The position numbers and the translations under genes are program-made. From the NCBI GenBank assembly GCA_963933055.1, contig CAWVSY010000050.1, positions 1-26,986 of the forward strand: 26,986 nucleotides of DNA. Reading direction: 5' to 3'. The notes under the pieces were generated by a model that did no database searches, was not told the DNA's origin, and saw only the letters and a program-made list of their open reading frames with translations. Positions 1 through 7,141 of the stretch are shown piece after piece; position 1 is the first letter of the stretch; every line of letters starts with the position of its first letter. The stretch comes from Oleispira sp963933055. Lineage in GTDB: Bacteria > Pseudomonadota > Gammaproteobacteria > Pseudomonadales > Oceanobacteraceae.

Positions 1-83
1 TCTTTAGGAGCTTTGCATTGGCTTATCGCGAAACCGAACATACCTTGGCTAAAAAGGCCGATACCCGCTTACGATTACAGTAG

Positions 84-584
84 GTGGCGAAGGAGTCTGG
101 GGTGGCGTCGGGCACGATTTATCGTCACTTCCCTAATAAGTCGGAGTTGGTGGCTGAGGTATTTCGTTATGCCACCGAGCGTGAGGTGGCGGCGGTTGCT
201 CAGGCGTCCAATAAACAGGATCTAGGGTGTGGTAAGACGGCGGCGGATAAGTTAACCGCGGCGGTCGAGACCTTTGCTCAGCGTGCGCTATTGGGTAGAA
301 CGTTGGCGTATGCCCTGATTGCTGAACCTGTTGATCCTAGGGTTGAGCAAGAGCGTTTGCGTTATCGTTTTGCTTACGCTGAAATTTTTGAAGATGTGAT
401 TGCGCTGGGTATTCAGCGGGGTGAGTTTGTTGCGCAGAATTGTCAGATTACGGCGGCGGCTTTGGTGGGACTATTGGCAGAGTCTTTGGTTGGGCCGTTG
501 AAGAAAGAGCACGAGCATGAACACGATGATCTTGTTCACAGTTTAACGGCTTTGGTATTGCGGGCGGTTGGTTTTAACTCTTAA
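84..584 (+). CDS. TetR-family transcriptional regulator, N-terminally truncated (possibly a pseudogene)
   Basis: A TetR/AcrR-type repressor that by position would control the aidB-like gene starting 35 bp downstream. The recognition-helix segment (VASGTIYRHFPNKSEL, residues 7-22) is typical of the family, followed by an all-helical ligand-binding part to residue 166. The only available start is the GTG at 84, immediately after an in-frame TAG at 81-83. This leaves out the first helices of the DNA-binding domain. The same frame is open upstream to the window edge and reads ADTRLRLQ just before the stop, which looks like the normal lead-in to VAKESGV. A CAG-to-TAG type nonsense change is therefore likely. 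No ribosome binding site is evident before the GTG. The family call is secure; whether a functional repressor is made is doubtful. Confidence 0.72.
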   Translation: MAKESGVASGTIYRHFPNKSELVAEVFRYATEREVAAVAQASNKQDLGCGKTAADKLTAAVETFAQRALLGRTLAYALIAEPVDPRVEQERLRYRFAYAEIFEDVIALGIQRGEFVAQNCQITAAALVGLLAESLVGPLKKEHEHEHDDLVHSLTALVLRAVGFNS

Positions 585-619
585 TCTATAAATAAGAACA
601 ATAATAAATAGGAATTCAC

Positions 620-2287
620 ATGACAAATTTCAATAGCGAGACCCACGAGGTTTTTAACCAGCCTACGCCGTTAGAAAATTATAATGCGTACGAATCGGAT
701 GCGGCGTTGAAGCATTGGATGACGACTTTTAATGGCGACTTCGCTAAAGCCGATGTCAGCCAATATGGTCATCACGTGGGGCATGAGTTAATTGAGGCGG
801 GGTTTTTAGCCAATCAGAATAAGCCTGAGTTTCATTCTCATGATCGCTTTGGTAAACGCATTGATGTGGCTAAGTTTCATCCGGCGTATCACCAGTTGAT
901 GCGCACTGCCATCGAAGCGGGCGCTCACTCTTTGCCTTGGACGACGCAGAAGAAAGGCGCCCATGTTGCGCGTGCGGCGATGGAGTACTTACACAACCAG
1001 GCCGACTCGGGTTCTGGCTGTCCGCTAACGATGACCTTCGCGGCTGTGCCTGCGATTAAAACTACGCCGAGTTTGGCAAAAGATTGGTTGCCTAAAATTA
1101 CCGCGCGCCATTACGACGAACGTAATATTCCTTGGTTCGAAAAAGAAGGTGTGACCATTGGTATGGCCATGACCGAGAAACAAGGTGGCTCGGATGTGCG
1201 TGCCAATACCACCAAGGCGATGCCGATTGATGCGGCTAAAACCGGGCCCGGTGAAGCGTATGAATTGGTGGGGCATAAGTGGTTTTGCTCGGCGCCGATG
1301 TGCGATGCGTTTTTGGTATTGGCGCAAACTGAAAAAGGGTTGTCGTGTTTTCTATTACCGCGCTGGCGTCCGGATGGCAGCAAGAACCAGATGTTGATTC
1401 AGCGTTTAAAAAACAAGCTGGGCAATATTTCTAACGCCTCTTCTGAAGTTGAATTCCGTGGTGCGTATGCGCAAATGGTCGGCGATGAAGGTCGTGGGGT
1501 TCCGGCAATTATTGAAATGGTTTCGATGACCCGTTTCGATTGCATGGTGGGTTCCAGTTCGTTAATGCGCGCGTCTACCGCACAGGCGATTCACCATACC
1601 AGCGGCCGCAGTGTGTTTGGTAAGAACTTGCATGAGCAGGTCTTGATGCAAAATGTATTGGCTGACTTGGCGATTGAATCGGAAGCGGCCTTGGCGATTT
1701 CGATGCGCGTCGGTAATGCATTGGATAATATGCACGATGAACAGCAAAACTTATTCGCCCGAGTCGCGACGGCGATTGGTAAATACTGGATCTGCAAACG
1801 CGCACCGAATCATGCGTATGAAGCGATGGAGTGCTTAGGGGGCGTGGGTTATGTGGAAGAGAACATCATGCCGCGACTTTATCGCGAAGCCCCTGTGAAC
1901 GCGATTTGGGAAGGCTCGGGTAATGTGCAGTGTTTGGATGTATTACGCGCGATGAATAAAGAACCGAAGGTGGTGGAGGCTTATTTAACCGAGCTGGCCA
2001 GTGCGCAAGGTTTGGATAAACGCTTTGATGTGTTCTTGAGCGGTTTGAAAGATGAGTTTGTGGACTTATCCACATTGGAATATCGTTCACGTACTGTGGT
2101 TGAGAAGCTGGCGCTGGGGCTGCAAGCGAGTGTGTTGTTGAAAGATGGCGATGCGCATGTGGCTGAGGGGTTTGTGGCTTCGCGTATACATAAGCCTGCT
2201 GGTTTGAACTCTTCACTTAACTATGGAACGCTGCCTGTGGGTGTGAACTGTAAGGCGATTATTGAGCGGGCTAAGCCTCAGGCGTAG
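620..2287 (+). CDS. aidB: AidB-type acyl-CoA dehydrogenase
   Basis: A flavoprotein of the acyl-CoA dehydrogenase superfamily, AidB branch. E. coli AidB (about 541 residues) has isovaleryl-CoA dehydrogenase activity, binds DNA and is induced by alkylating agents. This protein has 555 residues. It shares the AidB N-terminus (VFNQPTPLENYNAYESD), the flavin-binding MTEKQGGSDV (184-193), GHKWFCSAP, KLGNISNASSEVEF, MTRFDC and, near the C-terminus, the LGGVGY and PRLYREAPVNAIWEGSGN segments that carry the conserved Glu region of the family. The ATG at 620 is preceded by AGGA at 610-613. The tetR-like gene ends 35 bp upstream, and the pair reads as one unit. A broken duplicate of this locus lies at 6581-7027. 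Substrate is unknown; the role could be branched-chain acyl-CoA oxidation or alkylation response. Confidence 0.9.
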   Translation: MTNFNSETHEVFNQPTPLENYNAYESDAALKHWMTTFNGDFAKADVSQYGHHVGHELIEAGFLANQNKPEFHSHDRFGKRIDVAKFHPAYHQLMRTAIEAGAHSLPWTTQKKGAHVARAAMEYLHNQADSGSGCPLTMTFAAVPAIKTTPSLAKDWLPKITARHYDERNIPWFEKEGVTIGMAMTEKQGGSDVRANTTKAMPIDAAKTGPGEAYELVGHKWFCSAPMCDAFLVLAQTEKGLSCFLLPRWRPDGSKNQMLIQRLKNKLGNISNASSEVEFRGAYAQMVGDEGRGVPAIIEMVSMTRFDCMVGSSSLMRASTAQAIHHTSGRSVFGKNLHEQVLMQNVLADLAIESEAALAISMRVGNALDNMHDEQQNLFARVATAIGKYWICKRAPNHAYEAMECLGGVGYVEENIMPRLYREAPVNAIWEGSGNVQCLDVLRAMNKEPKVVEAYLTELASAQGLDKRFDVFLSGLKDEFVDLSTLEYRSRTVVEKLALGLQASVLLKDGDAHVAEGFVASRIHKPAGLNSSLNYGTLPVGVNCKAIIERAKPQA

Positions 2288-2331
2288 TGAGGCTTTAGGC
2301 TTAATTGATCGCCACTATCCTGAGTGTCCTA

Positions 2332-2592
2332 TTAGTTTTTACTGTAGACATTTGACCTATGCGCGACTTTGATTACATTCACGACTAAGACCTCATCTCT
2401 TATTTCATAGACAATTATATAAAGACCTTGTCTAACTCTATAATTTTCTTGACCAGAAAGCTTTATACATCCCTCTGCTCTAGGGTTTCAGAAATAATTT
2501 TGATCTTATTCAAGATTTTTTTACATCCTGATTTGGGATGGTACGAAGATCTTTGGCAACTGATTTTTTGAAGGTATTTTATATTTTGCCAT
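2332..2592 (-). pseudogene. RelE/ParE-family toxin, broken by three frameshifts
   Basis: This lies downstream of the antitoxin gene on the same strand and overlaps its end by 14 bp, the usual antitoxin-toxin arrangement. The ATG at 2592 opens MAKYKIPSK. Read across three single-base shifts, the sequence continues as SVAKDLRTIPNQDVKK, then ILNKIKIISETLEQR, then GCIKLSGQENYRVRQG and so on to VAHRSNVYSKN and a stop at 2332-2334. That composite is a standard RelE-type fold of about 87 residues, with the conserved GC-KLSGQENYRVR and VIKVAHRSNVY segments. The breaks fall in a run of six A, a run of seven A and a GGG (coding-strand sense), each needing one extra base to restore frame. Uninterrupted reading stops after 23 residues. 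It is either genuine decay or homopolymer sequencing error. Confidence 0.8.
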
Positions 2593-2812
2593 GGGACTTC
2601 AGGTCATTTAATAAGTCTTCATACGATATTTCAGGCTCAGCTGCTCTTTTTGAAGCCGCTGCCAAATCTTCTTGATCTTCACGCATTAATAAACGGACGG
2701 CTTCATCAATAAGTTCAGAAACTGAAAGATGAGAAGATGCTGCTCTCATTTTTAATGCTTGAAGAATTCTGGGGTCAAAATACACGGTAGAACGTTTTGA
2801 TAAATTGCTCAT
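2579..2812 (-). CDS. CopG/ribbon-helix-helix antitoxin
   Basis: A 77-residue antitoxin. The N-terminal half (RSTVYFDPRILQALKMRAA, then LSVSELIDEAVRLLMRED) is a ribbon-helix-helix DNA-binding domain, with the beta strand at about residues 8-13 and two helices following. The acidic C-terminal tail (about 45-77) would wrap the toxin. Such antitoxins neutralise a RelE/ParE partner and repress their own promoter. The ATG at 2812 is preceded by AAGGAGA at 2819-2826 (minus strand), a strong Shine-Dalgarno site. The end overlaps the start of the broken toxin. The antitoxin is intact while the toxin is not, so it may now be a solitary autoregulator or be on its way to loss. Confidence 0.85.
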   Translation of the reverse strand: MSNLSKRSTVYFDPRILQALKMRAASSHLSVSELIDEAVRLLMREDQEDLAAASKRAAEPEISYEDLLNDLKSHGKI

Positions 2813-2906
2813 AATCTATCTCCTTAATCTACTAAAACCTCATAACACCACAACATCATAACGCCGCAATTTTATAATGCTAAGCATGATTTGAAGAACA
2901 ACTAAC

Positions 2907-2966
2907 AGTGAACCATTTCAATGGCTGGAGAACGCCATTGCTCAAACAACTGAATCATGGTTCACT
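2907..2966. repeat. Nested inverted repeat
   Basis: The outer arms AGTGAACCAT (2907-2916) and ATGGTTCACT (2957-2966) are perfect complements. Inside them CAATGGC (2919-2925) and GCCATTG (2934-2940) form a second perfect stem around an 8-base loop. Together they could fold as a long hairpin with an internal bulge. It lies about 100 bp upstream of the antitoxin gene and 350 bp upstream of the AraC gene, outside any coding region. It has no T-tract, so it is not a standard terminator. It may be a mobile-element end, a recombination site or a regulator target. Confidence 0.6.
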
Positions 2967-3320
2967 CATTAACAAATAAACTAGCATTCACACCTTAAAT
3001 ATCCACCAATTAACCTATAGATAGTGGCTTTGCGGCGGCTTCGGCGAGTGCAGTGGCGAAGGAGTTTTGGGGGGGGAAACTGACAAGCTCTTTTATCTGG
3101 ACATATATAGGCGCTGTATTCATGAAATCTGGTTACCTTTTTTAGAGCCGTATTTTAGAACTCTATAGGGCCTTCTGATTATTGGTGAATTGGACAGTTT
3201 ATGTTGGGGGCACTTTCAGCATAACGGGGTTAGAGCAAGGTGATCATCAATATAGCAACTCATAATAACCATGTATGAAGAAGTCGTGACAATGCCAGCG
3301 GAATCATTAAAAATAGCAGT
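2967..3320. other. Non-coding stretch upstream of the AraC gene
   Basis: About 350 bp with no supported gene on either strand. It includes a GC-rich patch (3030-3076) ending in a run of eight G (3069-3076), unlike the AT-rich surroundings. The AraC-gene promoter is presumably in the last 150 bp, but I see no convincing -35/-10 pair. Confidence 0.5.
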
Positions 3321-4355
3321 ATGACCTCCTCTAATAATAAACAACCAACTACCTTGGCTGCCTGGCCACTAGCAATTTGCCAAGCACTGGAAGCGATCAA
3401 GATAGACCCTGATCCACTATTAGCTTCAGCACAGCTTAAACGTGCAGATTTTATTGATCAGCCAGATGGACGGGTCGACATTCGTTTAATGACCGCATTT
3501 TGGCAGGCCGTAGAAAATACGACTCAAGACTCCAGCTTTGCGCTTACCGTAGCCAACTATGTTCAGCCCATGCACTTTCGCGCTCTGGGTTTATTAATGC
3601 TTACCAGCCAAAATCTAGAATCCGCGCTAACAAAATTAGGCCAATATTCAGAACTGGTGAGTAACTCCGTCAATACGTATACAGAAACCACCGATGAACT
3701 CATTGGCTTAACTATAGAACCCATTCCAGGCATTGCGATTCACCCCATGTCGATCGACAGCTTTTTCTCAACATTATTGAGTTTCAGCAACCAGCTAGGT
3801 GCCTCAGTCAATGCCATTGATCATGTCGAACTTATGCGCGCGAAACCCAACGCAGCAGAAAAGTGGCAACAACGATTCAACGCTCCTATTCATTTCTCAG
3901 CAGAACGTAACTGTTTATGGCTTAAGCGTGAGAAGTTAGGCCGAGTAGGCATTATGGGGGATGAAAAACTGGCCGCATTTAATGAGTCCGTAGTTAAAGA
4001 CTACATCAGCAACATGAACTCCAACTTAGTGCAGCTAAAAGTTAAAAACATCATCACTGCACTTCTCGAAAACAACCAAAAAAAATGCGCAGAGCCCAGC
4101 ATTCAAACCATTGCTAGCCAGCTAAATATGAGTGAACGCAGTTTACGTCGACGCTTAAAAGAAGAGGATGTCAGCTACAGAGACCTATTAAAAGAATCTC
4201 GCATGGAACTCGCCAGCCATTATTTATTGCAAACCCAACTTCCCATTACAACAATTGCCCTACATCTTGGTTTTACCGATACCAGTAATTTCTCCCGAGC
4301 GTTTACACGCTGGTTTGCTCAGTCTCCTAGCCAATTTCGACAAGAACACGAGTAA
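3321..4355 (+). CDS. AraC-family transcriptional regulator (OruR/Arabinose_bd type)
   Basis: A 344-residue AraC/XylS-family regulator. Residues about 20-210 resemble the Arabinose_bd (PF12625) sensor domain seen in OruR/ArgR-like activators (VQPMHFRALGLLMLTSQNLESAL). Residues about 255-342 form the double helix-turn-helix domain (IQTIASQLNMSERSLRRRLKEED, then ITTIALHLGFTDTSNFSRAFTRWF and SPSQFR). This subfamily commonly activates an adjacent lipid- or hydrocarbon-metabolism gene. Here the alkylsulfatase follows 123 bp downstream on the same strand, so it is the likely target. The ATG at 3321 has no clear Shine-Dalgarno sequence, but no better in-frame start lies close upstream. The effector is unknown; an alkyl sulfate or fatty alcohol is a reasonable guess. 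Confidence 0.88.
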   Translation: MTSSNNKQPTTLAAWPLAICQALEAIKIDPDPLLASAQLKRADFIDQPDGRVDIRLMTAFWQAVENTTQDSSFALTVANYVQPMHFRALGLLMLTSQNLESALTKLGQYSELVSNSVNTYTETTDELIGLTIEPIPGIAIHPMSIDSFFSTLLSFSNQLGASVNAIDHVELMRAKPNAAEKWQQRFNAPIHFSAERNCLWLKREKLGRVGIMGDEKLAAFNESVVKDYISNMNSNLVQLKVKNIITALLENNQKKCAEPSIQTIASQLNMSERSLRRRLKEEDVSYRDLLKESRMELASHYLLQTQLPITTIALHLGFTDTSNFSRAFTRWFAQSPSQFRQEHE

Positions 4356-4381
4356 ATTTTTCTATCGCTGTCTTATATTTG

Positions 4382-4445
4382 TTGTCCTAAAAAGACTGTG
4401 ACTTGTCCGTTTCAGACCTGCCGAATACTACCTATTGCTTATACT
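4382..4445 (+). promoter_or_regulatory. Candidate AraC operator and promoter for the alkylsulfatase gene
   Basis: A direct repeat of TTGTCC occurs at 4382-4387 and 4403-4408, exactly 21 bp apart. That is two helical turns, the spacing typical of AraC-family half-sites. Downstream is a good -10 element, TATACT (4440-4445), with no recognisable -35 hexamer 17 bp before it, as expected for an activator-dependent promoter. The coding start is at 4479 with AGGA at 4469-4472. This is inferred from spacing and context only. Confidence 0.42.
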
Positions 4446-4478
4446 GCACGCTAAGAATAAACATAATCAGGATTCACC

Positions 4479-6524
4479 ATGCGCAAACCATTGATAACTT
4501 TAATGACCAGCACCAGTCTCATACTCGCGCTAACCGCTTGCGATGAAAATTTAGGATCAGAACCCGTCGACTTTGAACAAAGCGCTGATGCTCACGGGCA
4601 TACCGCTCCAACAGAAGTCACCGTAAAGGCCAACAACGCGGTATTACAACAACGAGCATTCTCTAATACCAACGATTTTGATAACGCAAAGAGGGGTCTC
4701 ATTGCAAAAGAAGACGACCTAATCATTAAGCACCTCAATGGTCGCAACATCTGGGACATGCCTGCTTATGACTTCATCGATGCAGAAGGAAAAAGTGCCC
4801 CAAGCTCAGTCAATCCTAGTTTATGGCGCCAAGCAGCACTGAATAATATCCACGGTTTATTTAAAGTCACTGAAGGAATATATCAGTTACGTGGATACGA
4901 CTTGTCCAATATGAGCATCATCGAATCAGACAATGGCTGGATTATTGTCGACCCTCTAACCGCACGAGAAACAGCCAACCACGCTTTAAAGTTTGCGCAG
5001 AAACATCTGGGAAAGAAACCCATTAAAGCCATCATATTTACTCATAGCCACATCGACCACTTTGGTGGCGTGCAAGGTATCATGCAGAATTTAACTAAGG
5101 CTGAACAAACTGAGTTAAAAATTATTGCCCCAGAAGGGTTTGAAGAAGAAGCAACAAGTGAAAATATTATTGCAGGTACGGCCATGAGTCGTCGCGCCAT
5201 GTACATGTATGGCAAAAACTTAGCCCGCACTGAACGTGGCCATATAGGAACAGGCTTAGGAAAAGGCCCCGCTTTTGGCACCTTTGGTATCGAAGCCCCT
5301 AACCTACTCATTGGCGCCAATAATATCCAGCAGACCATTGACGGCATTGAGTTTGAATTCCAAATCGTATCAGGCTCAGAAGCCCCAGCAGAATTCACCT
5401 TTTATTTGCCACAATATAAAGCATTTTGTGGTGCTGAATTAGTTAGCCGTAATATGCACAATTTATATACGTTACGTGGAGCAAAAGTTCGAGACGCACA
5501 TCTATGGAGCAGTTATATAGAGCAAGCTCGCACACAATTTAGTAACGCACAAACCTATTTTGGCAGTCACCACTGGCCATTATGGGGACAACAAAATATT
5601 GATACGTTTTTAACGACTCAGCGCGACACCTATAAATACATCCATGATCAAAGCGTGCGCTTAATGAACCAAGGGTTCACCCCTAATGAAATTGCTGACC
5701 AAATCAACCTCCCTGCTAGCCTAAATACCGGCTTCGATAATCAAGGCTATTACGGCACCCTAAAACACAATGCCAGAGCCGTTTATCAAAACTATTTAGG
5801 TTGGTTTACGGCCAATCCGTCTCAGCTGGATGCATTGCCCGAAAGCAAGGCAGCAGTTCGATACATCGACATGATGGGAGGTGCCGATACGGTATTAATA
5901 AAAGCCCAGCAGCAGTTTGAAAACGCTGCAACGATGGGCATCACAGAAGGCACCGATACCTATCGCTGGTTAGCCGAATTATTAAATCATTTGGTATTTT
6001 CCGATGCTAGCAACAGCCAAGCCAAAGCGTTATTAGCAAAAGTATACGACCAGTTAGGCTATCAAGCAGAGTCTGCACCATGGCGCGACTTCTATCTAAC
6101 AGGTGCTTATGAACTGCGCCATGGCCCTGCGAAACAAGGCATTAACCCAGCGGTTATGAAAGAAGTCTTATTAGAAACATCCGTTGATAAATTCTTTGAC
6201 AGCATGGCCGTACGATTAATTGCAGATAAAGCTGCGGGTAAAAAATTAAACATAAAAGTCCATTTTACCGATTTAAATCAAAGCCATTTATTAATGCTAA
6301 ATAATTCAGTCTTGCATCATAAACAAGTTGCCCACGACACACCTTCAGATGCGACGTTAAACCTAACCCGCACATTATTTGTAGAAATAATTATTGGTGA
6401 AGCCGGTTTAAAAGAAACTTTATTTAGTGATGATCTCAGTATTGATGGCAGTAAGCTGGACCTCATAAGCTTCTTCTCGTTAATGGATCAACCTACCGGG
6501 ACCTTTAATATAGTTACACCTTAA
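4479..6524 (+). CDS. Secreted alkylsulfatase (SDS hydrolase, metallo-beta-lactamase fold)
   Basis: A type III alkylsulfatase of the SdsA1/YjcS family, hydrolysing primary alkyl sulfates such as SDS to fatty alcohol and sulfate with two zinc ions. The 681 residues begin with a lipoprotein signal ending LALTAC (Cys21). The next residue is Asp, which in E. coli favours inner-membrane retention. Metal ligands visible are THSHIDH (His189, His191, Asp193, His194), Glu305 in SEAPAEF, Glu320 in CGAEL and the His364-His365 pair in SHHWPLWG. The hallmark MHNLYTLRGAKVRD follows Glu320. The middle part (about 390-530) matches the alkylsulfatase dimerisation domain and the end (about 560-681) the SCP2-like C-terminal domain. 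It lies behind an AraC activator. Sequence style differs from the GC-richer tetR-aidB and radA genes, suggesting transfer. Confidence 0.92.
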   Translation: MRKPLITLMTSTSLILALTACDENLGSEPVDFEQSADAHGHTAPTEVTVKANNAVLQQRAFSNTNDFDNAKRGLIAKEDDLIIKHLNGRNIWDMPAYDFIDAEGKSAPSSVNPSLWRQAALNNIHGLFKVTEGIYQLRGYDLSNMSIIESDNGWIIVDPLTARETANHALKFAQKHLGKKPIKAIIFTHSHIDHFGGVQGIMQNLTKAEQTELKIIAPEGFEEEATSENIIAGTAMSRRAMYMYGKNLARTERGHIGTGLGKGPAFGTFGIEAPNLLIGANNIQQTIDGIEFEFQIVSGSEAPAEFTFYLPQYKAFCGAELVSRNMHNLYTLRGAKVRDAHLWSSYIEQARTQFSNAQTYFGSHHWPLWGQQNIDTFLTTQRDTYKYIHDQSVRLMNQGFTPNEIADQINLPASLNTGFDNQGYYGTLKHNARAVYQNYLGWFTANPSQLDALPESKAAVRYIDMMGGADTVLIKAQQQFENAATMGITEGTDTYRWLAELLNHLVFSDASNSQAKALLAKVYDQLGYQAESAPWRDFYLTGAYELRHGPAKQGINPAVMKEVLLETSVDKFFDSMAVRLIADKAAGKKLNIKVHFTDLNQSHLLMLNNSVLHHKQVAHDTPSDATLNLTRTLFVEIIIGEAGLKETLFSDDLSIDGSKLDLISFFSLMDQPTGTFNIVTP

Positions 6525-6537
6525 TGAGCCAACATCT

Positions 6538-6555
6538 GTCGCCCGAAAGGGCGAC
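6538..6555. terminator. GNRA-loop hairpin after the alkylsulfatase gene
   Basis: A perfect 7-bp GC-rich stem, GTCGCCC/GGGCGAC, closed by a GAAA tetraloop and starting 13 bp after the alkylsulfatase stop. Only a weak T-containing stretch follows. It may be a weak terminator or a 3'-end-stabilising hairpin. Confidence 0.45.
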
Positions 6556-6580
6556 CTTGTATGATAATTTCAGGCCGATA

Positions 6581-6841
6581 CCTTTGCTCAGCGTGCGTTA
6601 TTGGATAGGTCGTTTGCGTTATCGTTTTGCTTACGCTGAAATTTTTGAAGATGTGATTGCGCTGGGTATTCAGCGGGGTGAGTTTGTTGCGCAGAATTGT
6701 CAGATTACGGCGGCGGCTTTGGTGGGCATGTTGGCGGAGTCTTTGGCTGGGCCGTTGAAGAAAGAGCACGCGCATGAACACGATGATCTTATTCACAGTT
6801 TAACGGCTTTGGTATTACGGGCGGTTGGTTTTAAGTCTTAG
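6581..6841 (+). pseudogene. Decayed duplicate of the tetR gene (C-terminal part)
   Basis: 6581-6609 matches 271-299 of the TetR gene, and 6611-6841 matches 354-584 with about 10 mismatches in 231 bases. The 53 bp between them are missing. In the intact copy the deleted segment is bounded by imperfect direct repeats (cgttggcgtat at 301, cgtttgcgttat at 354). The loss shifts the frame, and the whole DNA-binding domain is absent. An open frame of 105 codons beginning at the ATG at 6524, overlapping the sulfatase stop, runs through it. That N-terminus is not TetR-like, so I read this as a pseudogene rather than a real protein. Confidence 0.85.
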
Positions 6842-6886
6842 ACTCTTAATTTAGAAATAGAAACGAACCCTACAAAAATAAGGCTA

Positions 6887-7027
6887 AGTTTCATTCTCAT
6901 AATCGCTTTGATATGTTTTTGATCGGTTTGAAAGATGAGTTTGTAGACTTATCCACATTGAAATATCGTTCGCGTAGCGTGGTGAGAACTGTAAGGTTAT
7001 TATTGAGCGGGCGGAGCCTCAGCTTTA
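6887..7027 (+). pseudogene. Decayed duplicate of the aidB gene (three fused fragments)
   Basis: Directly after the tetR remnant come fragments of aidB in the original order: 6887-6910 matches about 829-851, then a jump to 2021 onwards (through about 2106), then a jump to about 2240-2287 including the stop region. The first jump occurs at a 7-base sequence, CGCTTTG, present at both 845-851 and 2021-2027, implying a 1176-bp deletion between short direct repeats. The second removes about 140 bp between similar GTGG-TG-GAA sequences. More than nine tenths of the gene is gone. It cannot encode a dehydrogenase. Confidence 0.85.
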
Positions 7028-7141
7028 GAAAGCGGAATGGGTATTTATGAACTATTCTTATTTGGATTAAATCCCTATGAAATAGATCATTTATAACGGC
7101 GGCCTCAAGCGCTCTTTATGAATGCACTAATGAGGTCGTCG

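Noticed and set aside
2332..2592. Programmed frameshifting as an explanation for the broken toxin.
   Set aside because: Three separate shifts would be needed with no stimulatory structures seen, and translation of RelE toxins is not known to require this.
2820..2970. An integron attC-like site, suggested by the nested repeats near a toxin-antitoxin pair.
   Set aside because: The conserved core-site sequences (RYYYAAC/GTTRRRY) could not be placed at the arm ends, and no neighbouring cassettes or integrase are present.
3051..3072. A 13-base match (GTGGCGAAGGAGT) to the tetR start region at 84-96, possibly another relic fragment.
   Set aside because: A single 13-mer repeated within 27 kb is expected by chance several times, and neither side extends convincingly.
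6524..6841. An open frame of 105 codons that could be called a separate TetR-like protein.
   Set aside because: Its first 30 or so residues come from out-of-frame duplicate and hairpin sequence, the DNA-binding domain is missing and no ribosome binding site is evident. It is better explained as part of the relic duplication.
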